Source: DATMNI01 sp035570275
GTDB taxonomy: Bacteria > Acidobacteriota > Terriglobia > Bryobacterales > Bryobacteraceae
Assembly: GCA_035570275.1 (NCBI GenBank)
Contig: DATMNI010000461.1
Location: 1 to 9,836, forward strand
Length of the DNA stretch: 9,836 nucleotides
Reading direction: 5' to 3'
The position numbers were made by a program, and so were the translations under genes. The notes below the pieces were generated by a model. It did not search any database and was not told the DNA's origin. It saw only the letters and a program-made list of their open reading frames with translations. The first letter of the stretch is position 1. Each line of letters opens with the position of its first letter. This document shows positions 1 to 6,328 of this stretch, one piece after another.

Positions 1-1
1 A

Positions 2-383
2 TTACTCAGGGAGTCCGTTAACGACGCGGGTGATGCCGTCCTTGATCAGCGCCACGTTGAAGTTGACAGCAAGCCCAAACGCTTGTCGGCTAGCCACGGA
101 TGGGTGGTAGCCGCTTCTTGTGCACCGGCGCAATCACCTCGACCGACTCGATCTCCACGATCACCAGGTCCTCAACGATCAGGTCTGCCCGAAATCCCGC
201 CTCAATGTGGAGACCGTGATACACCAGGGGAACCGGTTGCTGACGCGTCGTGAGCAGTCCGCGGTGTTCCAGTTCGTATGCCAGCACCGATTCACAGACC
301 GACTCCAACAGGCCCGGCCCGACAGTGGTATGGACTCGATAAGCCGCATCCACAATCTGTTTGGCCAATTCGTACTCGGTCAC
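2..383 (-). pseudogene. GxxExxY-family protein gene, broken by two frameshifts
   Basis: The first frame starts at a GTG (381-383); an in-frame stop lies five codons upstream, so no earlier start fits. It encodes 97 residues typical of the GxxExxY family: an N-terminal helix, then VGPGLLESVCE (the final Tyr of the motif is Cys here), AYELEHRGL, a FRADLIVED strand and APVHKK. It ends early at a TAG (90-92). The missing C-terminus is still present in other frames: LADKRLGLL can be read through about 72-110, and VNFNVALIKDGITRVVNG plus a TAA at 2-4 in a third frame. Two indels, near positions 106 and 69, therefore explain the break. The family's role is not settled; it is small, widespread and related to restriction-nuclease-like folds. 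The gene is either a decayed copy or carries sequencing errors. The family assignment is firm; the loss of function is an inference. Confidence 0.8.
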
Positions 384-409
384 GTTGATTATCGATTATC
401 TTTCTTGTC

Positions 410-454
410 TTCTTTGCGTGGCGTTGCTTTGCGGCTTGGCGGCTTTGCGTGAAA
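410..454. repeat. CTTTGCG-type short repeat upstream of the GxxExxY gene
   Basis: CTTTGCG occurs three times, at 412-418, 427-433 and 443-449, in a stretch ending GCGTGAAA. Read on the minus strand it is a CGCAAAG-rich leader lying 27-71 bp upstream of the GxxExxY start. A related CTCCGCG version occurs near 5395-5422. I recall CGCAAAG/CGCAGAG repeats of this kind being common in unrelated environmental bacteria and often next to GxxExxY genes, but that is memory and was not searched. Confidence 0.55.
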
Positions 455-551
455 TCCTGCCTTTTTCTTCTGCCCTTGACTCAAATGTCCAACTTATTAT
501 CTAACGTCCCCTTAGATGTCTTAGGTAGTGTCCACGTTGGATGGCGTGGCT

Positions 552-743
552 TCAGCAGCAGCCAAGATACTTTGGCCGCCGGAATGGATCGGGTCCGAAG
601 TAGTGACGTTGACGCCCATTCGCACTGGCTACGATGTGGAGGTTTCGGCCGTCCCGAATTAAATCGGTGGCCAACTCCTTCGCCCGCTCGACGGACAACG
701 AATCGTTTTCGCGGAGAAGCCCAAAGCAAATGGCCTCCTCGGC
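552..743 (-). pseudogene. Possible remnant of a small unidentified protein gene
   Basis: The minus strand reads 63 codons of protein-like composition ending in a TGA at 552-554. The reading has acidic-helix character (SVERAKELATDLIRDG), then HIVASANGRQRHYFG and a PDPFRRPKYLG tail. No ATG, GTG or TTG lies close upstream in frame, and the frame simply runs on as an antisense shadow of the SecA-like gene, so this would be a 5'-truncated fragment. I do not recognise the family. Apart from this and the CTTTGCG repeat, the stretch 384-821 shows no intact gene. Confidence 0.25.
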
Positions 744-821
744 GTCAACAGCGCTTCTGCCCCACCAGCGAAGCGCGGCGCTAAAGCATGCGCTACCGCT
801 ACGTCGTACGCTTATAGAGAA

Positions 822-2948
822 ATGTTTCGATCGTGGTTTGGCGGCGGGCGGGCGGTACAGAACGAAATCGCGGCGATTCGGAAACGCCAGGCGGCGCTGG
901 CCCAGGTTGACGACGCGGCGCTGCGGCGCGCGTTCACCGAGGCCGATGACCTGCCGGATGTGGTAGCGGCGGTGGCGGTGGCGGCGGCACGCGTCCTGAA
1001 GCAGGAGATGTTCGATGTCCAATTGCAAGGGGCGCTGGCATTGGCGCGCGGGCGCATCGCCGAGATGCAGACCGGCGAGGGCAAGACCCTGGCCTGCACG
1101 CCGGCAGTGGCCTGGTATGCGCGCCAAGGCCAGGGCGTCCACGTGATGACCGTCAACGATTACCTGGCCCGGCGCGACGCGCGATGGATGGGCGGGATTT
1201 ACGAATTGCTGGGCCTCTCGGTTGGGTGCATCCAGCAGACGATGGGAACTCCGGAGCGGCGCCGGGCTTACGCTTGCGACATCACTTATGCGACGGCGAA
1301 CGAGATTGGGTTCGATTCGTTGCGCGACCAGATTGCGCTGCGCCTGGATGAACAGGTGCATCGGCCCTTTCACGCCGCGGTGATCGACGAGGCGGATTCC
1401 ATACTGATCGACGAAGCGCGCATTCCGCTGATTCTGGCCGGCGGCGAAGAGGGGGAAGAAGTGCTGGCCCGCCGCGTGGACCCGATCGTGCGCCAGTTCC
1501 AGCCCGGCCGGCACTTCCAGTTGGATGAGTACGGCCGCAACATTTCGCTGGCCGAAGAAGGTATCCGCACGCTGGAACTGCTGCTGCGATGCGGCAACCT
1601 CTTCACGGAAGCCAACCTGGCGCTCTACACGGCGATCCACAACGCCATTCACGCGCACTTTCTGCTGCGCCGCAACGTGGACTACGTGGTGAAGGACAAC
1701 GCCATCGAATCGGTGGACGAGTTCAAAGGGCGGATTGCGCCCGACCGGCGCTGGCCCGCCGGACTGCACACGGCAATCGAAGCCAAGGAGCGCGTGCCGT
1801 TCCACGGCCAGGGGCGGGTACTGGGGTCGATGACGCTGCAGAACCTGGTGGCGGGCTACCCGAAAGTCTGCGGGATGACGGGCACGGCGGCCACGCAGAC
1901 GCGCGAGTTCCTGACGTTTTACAACCTGGACGTGGAGGTGATCCCGACGAACCGGCCGGTGATTCGCATGGACGAAGCGGATGTGGTGTTTCCCTCGAAA
2001 CACGCCAAGCAGCAGGCCGTGGTGGACGAGATCGCGCGGGTGCATGCGACGGGCCAGCCGATTCTGGTGGGCACCGCCAGTGTGGAGGAATCGGAGCAGC
2101 TCAGCGCGGCGCTCCATGTCAGCCAACCGGGCGTCAGCCAACAGGGCACGCCGCACGCGGTTCTGAACGCGCGCAACGAAGAAGCCGAAGCCGGAATCAT
2201 TGCGCGGGCCGGGGAACCTGGAGCGGTTACGATCTCGACGAATATGGCGGGCCGGGGCGTGGACATCCAACTCGGCGAAGGCGTGGCCGCCATGGGCGGG
2301 CTGTACGTGATTGGGATGAACCGCCACGAAAGCCGCCGCATCGACAACCAGCTTCGCGGCCGCGCGGGCCGGCAGGGAGATCCGGGACGGTCGCGATTCT
2401 TCATCTCGCACGAAGACGACCTGATGGTGAAATACGGGATCGGCGACGAGAAACTGGGGCACGACGCGGAGAGCATTCAACGGCTGGTGGAAGGCCAAAA
2501 CCTGGAGATCCGGCGCTTCCTGGCGAAGTACGAAAGCGTGATCGAAGGCCAGCGGCAGTGGATTCAGGAGCGGAGGCAGGCGGCTTTGACTGACGAAATG
2601 CCGGAGCTGGAGCGCCTGGTGACGCTGACTACGATCGACGATCTGTGGAGCCAATACCTGGCGGCGGTCACCGAGTTGCGTTCCGGCGTGCACTGGTATT
2701 CGTTGGGAGGCCGCGACCCGCTGCACGAATACCTGACGCGGGTGGACGCCATGTACCGGGAGTTGGAAGAGCGGCTGGAGGTGGAGACGGCGGCGCGGCT
2801 GAAGGAAGCGCTGCACCAGGGCGTGGAGCCGGCACAGCGCGGGGCGACGTGGACTTATCTTACGACAGACAGGCCGTTCGGGGATTACACGGAACGGGTG
2901 ATGCGCGGGCTGACCAGGAAATTCCGGAAGCGGGAGTTGTGGGGATAG
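822..2948 (+). CDS. secA: SecA-type preprotein translocase ATPase, reduced form without helical wing domain
   Basis: This 708-residue protein is a SecA motor ATPase, which drives unfolded preproteins through SecYEG at the inner membrane. Visible elements, in order: a shortened N-terminus; FDVQLQGALAL (64-74); Walker A MQTGEGKT (82-89); DEAD box at 189-192 within the typical SILIDEAR context; preprotein-binding region about 205-350; GMTGTA; PTNRPVIR; second ATPase lobe with TNMAGRGVDIQLG (473-485) and the HESRRIDNQLRGRAGRQG block (502-519); and helical scaffold TIDDLW (604-609) onward. The helical wing domain, normally over 100 residues between LVEGQNLEIRR and TIDDLW, is almost absent (about 586-597). 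The C-terminus is basic and has no Cys-rich zinc motif. Usual SecA length is 800-900 or more. Loss of the wing domain is known for actinobacterial SecA2, so this may be an accessory, SecA2-like paralogue; a housekeeping role cannot be excluded. The ATG at 822 has only a weak AGAGA upstream, but begins a typical SecA N-terminus. Confidence 0.93.
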   Translation: MFRSWFGGGRAVQNEIAAIRKRQAALAQVDDAALRRAFTEADDLPDVVAAVAVAAARVLKQEMFDVQLQGALALARGRIAEMQTGEGKTLACTPAVAWYARQGQGVHVMTVNDYLARRDARWMGGIYELLGLSVGCIQQTMGTPERRRAYACDITYATANEIGFDSLRDQIALRLDEQVHRPFHAAVIDEADSILIDEARIPLILAGGEEGEEVLARRVDPIVRQFQPGRHFQLDEYGRNISLAEEGIRTLELLLRCGNLFTEANLALYTAIHNAIHAHFLLRRNVDYVVKDNAIESVDEFKGRIAPDRRWPAGLHTAIEAKERVPFHGQGRVLGSMTLQNLVAGYPKVCGMTGTAATQTREFLTFYNLDVEVIPTNRPVIRMDEADVVFPSKHAKQQAVVDEIARVHATGQPILVGTASVEESEQLSAALHVSQPGVSQQGTPHAVLNARNEEAEAGIIARAGEPGAVTISTNMAGRGVDIQLGEGVAAMGGLYVIGMNRHESRRIDNQLRGRAGRQGDPGRSRFFISHEDDLMVKYGIGDEKLGHDAESIQRLVEGQNLEIRRFLAKYESVIEGQRQWIQERRQAALTDEMPELERLVTLTTIDDLWSQYLAAVTELRSGVHWYSLGGRDPLHEYLTRVDAMYRELEERLEVETAARLKEALHQGVEPAQRGATWTYLTTDRPFGDYTERVMRGLTRKFRKRELWG
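2118..2147 (+). repeat. 15-bp in-frame tandem duplication in the SecA-like gene
   Basis: GTCAGCCAACCGGGC (2118-2132) is followed directly by GTCAGCCAACAGGGC (2133-2147), with one mismatch. They encode VSQPG-VSQQG in the second ATPase lobe, just before TPHAVLNAR. Removing one copy restores approximately the usual SecA spacing between the preceding helix and the H-x-VLNA motif, so this looks like a recent slippage duplication. Confidence 0.8.
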
Positions 2949-3002
2949 GCCGTGAAAAACAGTGCTTCATCGCCTGGTAACGTGGGGGGGTAACGCGGGG
3001 AG

Positions 3003-3037
3003 TATCACCTCCGGATTCGGCATGCCGGTGATATCCT
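3003..3037 (+). promoter_or_regulatory. Inverted repeat and possible -10 element before the MEDS gene
   Basis: TATCACC (3003-3009) and GGTGATA (3027-3033) form a perfect 7-bp inverted repeat separated by 17 bp. The right arm runs into TATCCT (3032-3037), a possible -10 box 8 bp before the ATG at 3046. No Shine-Dalgarno sequence is seen between them and no clear -35 box is present. It could be an operator overlapping a promoter, or a hairpin after the SecA-like gene, although no T-run follows. Confidence 0.35.
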
Positions 3038-3045
3038 GAATTAAA

Positions 3046-3600
3046 ATGAACGCCAGAGCAGCCGCACTTCTCACCAATCCGCATCCCTGCAGCCATATTG
3101 TGTACCCGTATACGGATGAGGGGCTTGTTGGCCAGGCCGTCTGTTTGTATACAAGCGCCGGTATTCAGCAAGGCGAGAGTGTCGTCCTGGTAATGACCGC
3201 CGCGCATTGCGAGTCCATTACCTTGCGGCTTGTCACGGAGGGATTCAATGTGGAAAGGCTCCAAAAGAGCGGCCGCCTGGTATGCGTCCTGGCCGAAGAG
3301 CTCCTGTCGCAGTTTATGGTAGACGGCATGCCGGACAAGGAACTCTTCCACCTGGCCGTCGGTAGGATGATTACCCGCGCCAGAGCGGCCACCGGCAATG
3401 GTTCGGCTGGGCTGGTCCGGGTGTTCGGTGAAATGGTGAGTCTGCTCTGGAATGCAAATCTCGGTGCAACCATATCCCTTGAAGACATGTGGAACGAGAT
3501 CATCGAGATGCACCGCGTTCCCCTTATGTGTACATACGCCCTCAATGGTCGCGACGACATTCACCAGGCCCTCCACGCGCTGCATTCGCATTCGCTGTGA
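3046..3600 (+). CDS. Stand-alone MEDS-domain protein
   Basis: The 184-residue protein is a single MEDS domain, a family related to the DcmR sensory domain of methylotrophs and methanogens and distantly to KaiC-like folds. The diagnostic pattern is present: HIVYPYTDEGLVGQ near the N-terminus (about 18-31), an AGIQQGESVVLVMTAAH segment, GRLVCVLAEELLSQFMVDGMPD in the middle, VRVFGEMVSLLW (about 125-136) and a final ISLEDMWNEI region. MEDS domains usually act as sensors fused to histidine kinases or DNA-binding domains. Here there is no helix-turn-helix, kinase or transmembrane segment, so the output partner must be elsewhere or unknown. The start follows TTAAA directly with no Shine-Dalgarno. 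The flanking genes do not suggest a ligand. Confidence 0.85.
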   Translation: MNARAAALLTNPHPCSHIVYPYTDEGLVGQAVCLYTSAGIQQGESVVLVMTAAHCESITLRLVTEGFNVERLQKSGRLVCVLAEELLSQFMVDGMPDKELFHLAVGRMITRARAATGNGSAGLVRVFGEMVSLLWNANLGATISLEDMWNEIIEMHRVPLMCTYALNGRDDIHQALHALHSHSL

Positions 3601-3602
3601 AT

Positions 3603-3637
3603 TTAGCAGGGCGACTGCTAAGTACACCGTTTCTTTA
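3603..3637 (+). terminator. Hairpin after the MEDS gene, possible terminator
   Basis: TTAGCAG (3603-3609) and CTGCTAA (3615-3621) are perfect 7-bp arms around a 5-base loop, starting 3 bp after the stop codon. A short T-rich stretch, TTTCTTT, follows at 3630-3636. A second small hairpin (ACCGT 3626-3630, ACGGT 3641-3645) overlaps it. The stem is short for an intrinsic terminator. Confidence 0.4.
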
Positions 3638-3662
3638 AATACGGTCTCGTATCTCGGGAAGA

Positions 3663-3712
3663 CGCTCCGTAACGGTCGCGGCTCTGATCAGAGCCGCGCG
3701 CGTCAGCAAGCG
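3663..3712. repeat. Long GC-rich palindrome between convergent genes
   Basis: The core is a perfect palindrome with 11-base arms (3677-3687 CGCGGCTCTGA, mirrored at 3688-3698). It extends imperfectly to 25-base arms (3663-3687 and 3688-3712) with most positions paired. It lies between the plus-strand MEDS gene and the minus-strand epimerase gene, where a bidirectional terminator would be expected, but there is no clear T-run on either side. It could equally be a REP-like dispersed element. Confidence 0.65.
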
Positions 3713-3749
3713 GTTTCTCGATACGTTAGCGAACTTCTGAAACGGTTTA

Positions 3750-4736
3750 CTAAGCCTGCACTTCAATCCAGAAGCTCTCGCGCCACTCGCCACCGGGCGG
3801 GACCGTCTGCAGGTCGGGAAACAGGCCCGCGTGCGCCAGGTTGAAGGCGTTGGTGACGGCCGCCATCGGTTCGAAGCAGATGAACTCCTGGCCCTGCGGC
3901 GCATAGACTACCGCCACCGGATACTTGGGTCCATACACTACGGTCAGGCGCTGCTTGCGGCCCGCCACCCAGAAGCGCGCGCAGCCGTCGCCGCCACGGA
4001 CCAGATCGCCGAAGACATCGTCCAACTCGCCATGTTCCAGAGTGTGCGGGTCGCCGAACTCAACCGGCCGGCGTTCTCCCGTGGGGATCAACTGGCTATC
4101 TAGCACAAGGTGGGAGCGGGCGGCTAGGTGCACCTTCCATTGGTCGGGTGGGGCATCTTGCAATTGGAAATACGGGTGGTAGCCGATGGCCACCGGCAGC
4201 GGTTCGGCGGCGTGATTCTGCAAGGCCGTCTCCACTTGCAACACCCCCCCTTCCAGCCGGTAGGTCATCTCGATGGTGTGAGCGAAGGGAAACTGCGCCA
4301 TCAGACCAGGGTGCGCTCCGAACTCCAGGCGGCTGGTGGCGTATGCGGAGTGGTCATCCGCATCCGCGGAGACCAACTGCCATTCGCGCGAGTAATTGAG
4401 CAGGCCGTGGATCGGCTTGCCGTTGGGGTCGCGTTGGAAATTGCCTATGGCGGAATTGAGGGTGTGCTGCCTGCCGTTTACCCAGTACGAATCGCTGTCG
4501 AGGCGGTTGGCCCACGGCGCCAGGAAGGGCACGCCGCAGAATCTGGGATGCTGGAGCAACCCGGCCGGATCGGCGAAGGGAAACCACAGGAAGTTGTTTC
4601 CGCGCACCGTGAATTCATACGCCATGTTCCCGGCGCCCACGGCGATGGAAACGCCGGTTTCGCTGCCGGTGTCCGCTAACCGCACTACCTCGACCCCGCC
4701 GGCGGTGGTTCTGGTGGCGGAATAGGAGGAGCTCAT
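3750..4736 (-). CDS. Aldose 1-epimerase (mutarotase) family protein
   Basis: The 328-residue protein belongs to the galactose mutarotase superfamily, cytosolic enzymes that interconvert alpha and beta anomers of aldoses. Key family residues are present: Asn77-Arg78 in WANRL (sugar binding), His110 in PIHGLL, the catalytic acid His187 in GYHPYF, Asp239 in ELDDVF, and the catalytic base Glu289 in CFEPMAAVTNAFN. Length and motif spacing fit full-length GalM-type enzymes and no signal peptide is seen. The substrate cannot be fixed: it may be galactose or glucose mutarotase, or an aldose-epimerase relative of other specificity, and no sugar-catabolism gene lies nearby. The ATG at 4734-4736 has no clear Shine-Dalgarno. 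It lies 38 bp downstream of the small secreted-protein gene on the same strand and may share its transcript. Confidence 0.88.
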   Translation of the reverse strand: MSSSYSATRTTAGGVEVVRLADTGSETGVSIAVGAGNMAYEFTVRGNNFLWFPFADPAGLLQHPRFCGVPFLAPWANRLDSDSYWVNGRQHTLNSAIGNFQRDPNGKPIHGLLNYSREWQLVSADADDHSAYATSRLEFGAHPGLMAQFPFAHTIEMTYRLEGGVLQVETALQNHAAEPLPVAIGYHPYFQLQDAPPDQWKVHLAARSHLVLDSQLIPTGERRPVEFGDPHTLEHGELDDVFGDLVRGGDGCARFWVAGRKQRLTVVYGPKYPVAVVYAPQGQEFICFEPMAAVTNAFNLAHAGLFPDLQTVPPGGEWRESFWIEVQA

Positions 4737-4774
4737 GGAAGGGAACTTATGAAATGGCGCTCAGTGAATGGCAC

Positions 4775-5200
4775 TTATTGAATATCATTCGGGTCGCGCA
4801 ATTCGAGGGCGGTTTCCTTCTGGCAGCAGACGCAAGGCCCGGGAGCGTAGGCGCGGATGGAGCAGACGTCGCACCAGTAGGTGATCATCTTGAGGCTGCC
4901 GTGCTCGTTAACCAGCAGGGCATGCGTATGCTGCGCGTCCACGTGGAAGCGGTCAGGCCCCGTGAAATGGCCGCGCGCCTGTACATCGAACCCATTCACG
5001 CGCGGGTCGTTGAGCACCTTGTGGGTCGGAGTGTCTCCATCCACCAGGATGAGCTTGTGCTCTGCGGTTTCGATGACCGGCGGCTTGCCTTCGCTCACCA
5101 TCAACTTGCCGCGAATGGTTTCAGTCCGAACCTTGTCGGCCGCACCGAGTGAGTAGACCAGGGAGCAGCCCAATGCCAGGAAACACAGACAGACTCGCAT
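4775..5200 (-). CDS. Secreted Cys-rich hypothetical protein
   Basis: The 141-residue protein begins with a signal peptide: MR, then a hydrophobic core to about residue 20, with likely cleavage near SLGA-AD. The motif ALGC around Cys12 is a poor lipobox, so a lipoprotein is less likely. The mature part starts with a beta-rich segment (TIRGKLMVSEGKPPVIETAEHKLIL split by loops, then ARGHFTGPDRFHVD). It ends in a five-cysteine cluster, YWCDVC (Cys110, Cys113) and CVCC (Cys123, Cys125, Cys126), suggestive of a metal site or disulfide-linked knuckle. I recall similar proteins mainly from Acidobacteriota but know no function. It lies upstream of the epimerase gene on the same strand. Confidence 0.75.
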   Translation of the reverse strand: MRVCLCFLALGCSLVYSLGAADKVRTETIRGKLMVSEGKPPVIETAEHKLILVDGDTPTHKVLNDPRVNGFDVQARGHFTGPDRFHVDAQHTHALLVNEHGSLKMITYWCDVCSIRAYAPGPCVCCQKETALELRDPNDIQ

Positions 5201-5205
5201 ACCTT

Positions 5206-5211
5206 ATTATA
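5206..5211 (-). promoter_or_regulatory. Consensus TATAAT -10 box, 5 bp before the secreted-protein ATG
   Basis: On the minus strand a perfect TATAAT lies at 5211-5206 and the ATG follows at 5200. With the usual 6-8-base gap, transcription would begin at or next to the ATG, giving a leaderless mRNA. There is no good -35 match 16-18 bp upstream. AAGG lies between the box and the ATG but is too close to be an efficient ribosome site. Confidence 0.45.
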
Positions 5212-5263
5212 AAGCCCGGCACCGGCCCTTTGAGACAGTAGCGAGACACAAGCTGAAAAGGGT

Positions 5264-5281
5264 CCTAATGTCTGCATTAGG
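5264..5281. other. Small perfect hairpin
   Basis: CCTAATG (5264-5270) and CATTAGG (5275-5281) are exact complements around a TCTG loop. It lies 53 bp upstream of the promoter-like TATAAT of the minus-strand secreted-protein gene. No T-run follows on the plus strand; on the minus strand ACCCTTTTC follows. Its role is unclear: a weak terminator or an operator-like site. Confidence 0.3.
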
Positions 5282-5767
5282 AAGATCTGCATGCGGATAT
5301 CCCTTCACCGCGACTGCCTCCTCCTTGCTTTGCTCTGCGGCCTCCGCTCGCTCCGCGCTCTCAAGGTTCTAATTTCCTCTTCTCGGCGCTCTAACTCAGC
5401 GTCTCCGCGTCTCCGCGGTGAAGTCGCCCGCCCCGGAGTGCGGCACAGCCCTCCACATTGGCGCGTCATAACAGATCCGTCCGAAAAGAAAGAGTTCTCC
5501 TTCCGACCCGCTTTTCGCGATTGGCCGCTAAAACGGTCACTGTCGGCGCAACTTTATCTTCGCATTAGATTCAATCGTTTACTGATATTAAGTCCCGAAA
5601 CACCTGGATCCTGGTGCTACCTTCAAGCCAGGAGGGTTCTCCCCCCGCTATTGAGCAGACCGAGATGCACTCTCACCCATTGGCTGTCCGAAGGTCCGCG
5701 CATCAGTCGGAGTGGCACGCAGGTCGAAAACGTCAGTGGGAAGCCCACCAGTGGCCTTTGCAAGTCC
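5282..5767. other. Intergenic DNA without a credible gene
   Basis: Open frames exist on both strands, but none has a recognisable domain, a plausible ribosome site or consistent coding bias. The part to about 5422 is rich in CTCCGCG/GCTCTGCGG-like words. The part 5423-5750 shows no clear structure. From about 5752 the sequence (GTGGCCTTTGCAAGTC) begins to resemble a degenerate version of the tandem units that follow. Confidence 0.5.
5395..5422. repeat. CTCCGCG-type short repeat, related to the one at 410-454
   Basis: The words AGCGTCTCCGCG and TCTCCGCGGTGAA stand in tandem, with CTCCGCG at 5403-5409 and 5411-5417 and a further CTCCGCG at 5351-5357. It has the same pattern, 8-base period and GTGAA end as the CTTTGCG repeat near the GxxExxY gene, but no GxxExxY frame is detectable beside it. 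Confidence 0.5.
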
Positions 5768-6204
5768 CGCTCAACCGATTGGCCGCGCCCTCGCCCTGGC
5801 CCCAGGCTGCCGACCCGCTCGCGCTTTGGCGAGCCCGGCCGCCAAAATTGGCTTCGTTTCGCATATTCGCGTTCCATTGTCTTGCCACGATCCCCGGCCC
5901 CCGGTTTCAGAGGAGGCACCTAAATTGGCTTCGTTCCGCCAATCTCCGCTCAACCGATTGGCCCCCGGCTCCCGAAACACTCGCGCCTGGCGAGCCTTGG
6001 CCGCCAAAATTGGCTTCGTTCCGCCAACTCCGCTCAACCGATTGGCCCCAGGCTCGCGACACACTCGCGCCTGGCGAGCCCGGCTGCCAAAATTGGCTTC
6101 GTTTTGCAAATCCGCGTTCAATTGTTTGGCCAAGGCCCCAGATCTCCAGCCTCCGGCCTCCAAATTGGCTTCGTTCTGCAAAACGCCGCTCAAACCGATT
6201 GGCC
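5752..6204. repeat. Tandem array of degenerate 72-85-bp units
   Basis: The core ATTGGCTTCGTT occurs five times without mismatch, at 5847, 5924, 6009, 6092 and 6164 (spacing 77, 85, 83 and 72). Each is followed after about 9-11 bases by a second core, CGCTCAACCGATTGGCC, clear at 5947-5963, 6031-6047 and (one extra A) 6187-6204, and degraded at 5868-5886 and 6113-6131. A further second core at 5768-5784 marks a damaged first unit. Units 2 and 3 also share ACACTCGCGCCTGGCGAGCC. ATTGGC and GCCAAT pair around an 8-base loop (5924-5943), and GGCTCGC/GCGAGCC (6051-6057, 6074-6080) form a further hairpin. The array is open in several frames on both strands, but no frame is conserved. It ends about 125 bp before the RND start. 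Confidence 0.85.
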
Positions 6205-6279
6205 TTTCTCAACGGCACCCAGTGCCCCTTGGCCCCTCCTGGCCCCTGGCCTTGGAGCGGCTGTTTCCAGGCGGTTTGA

Positions 6280-6285
6280 TATACT
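6280..6285 (+). promoter_or_regulatory. Possible -10 box of the RND operon
   Basis: TATACT lies 43 bp before the RND start codon, just after the repeat array and a GGCCCCT-rich stretch. No convincing -35 hexamer is found at the normal distance, so this is only a candidate. Confidence 0.25.
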
Positions 6286-6328
6286 GCTCGTTGTCCGTGC
6301 CTCCGCGAATTCCGCGAGAACAAATCTT

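Noticed and set aside
120..784. Two plus-strand open frames at 120-452 and 449-784
   Set aside because: The first is antisense to the GxxExxY gene, and the second has no domain or ribosome site and overlaps the minus-strand fragment.
552..2816. Very long minus-strand open frame of 754 codons
   Set aside because: It is the antisense shadow of the SecA-like gene: Arg/His/Gln/Pro-rich, with no domain. Only its last 63 codons, beyond the SecA gene, look protein-like.
2978..3002. Imperfect direct repeat GTAACGTGGGG / GTAACGCGGGG after the SecA-like gene
   Set aside because: It is only two short copies, with no pairing or promoter character.
3046..3600. DcmR-like transcriptional regulator
   Set aside because: The sensory domain is present but no helix-turn-helix was found, so a direct DNA-binding role is not supported.
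2860..3627. 255-codon minus-strand open frame over the MEDS gene
   Set aside because: It is an antisense shadow; the plus strand carries the recognisable MEDS motifs.
5752..6204. CRISPR array
   Set aside because: The units are 72-85 bp with two cores and related linkers, not short identical repeats with unique spacers, and no cas gene is present.
6104..6328. 75-codon upstream extension of the RND frame
   Set aside because: It reads through the repeat array, while the family N-terminus begins exactly at the ATG at 6329.
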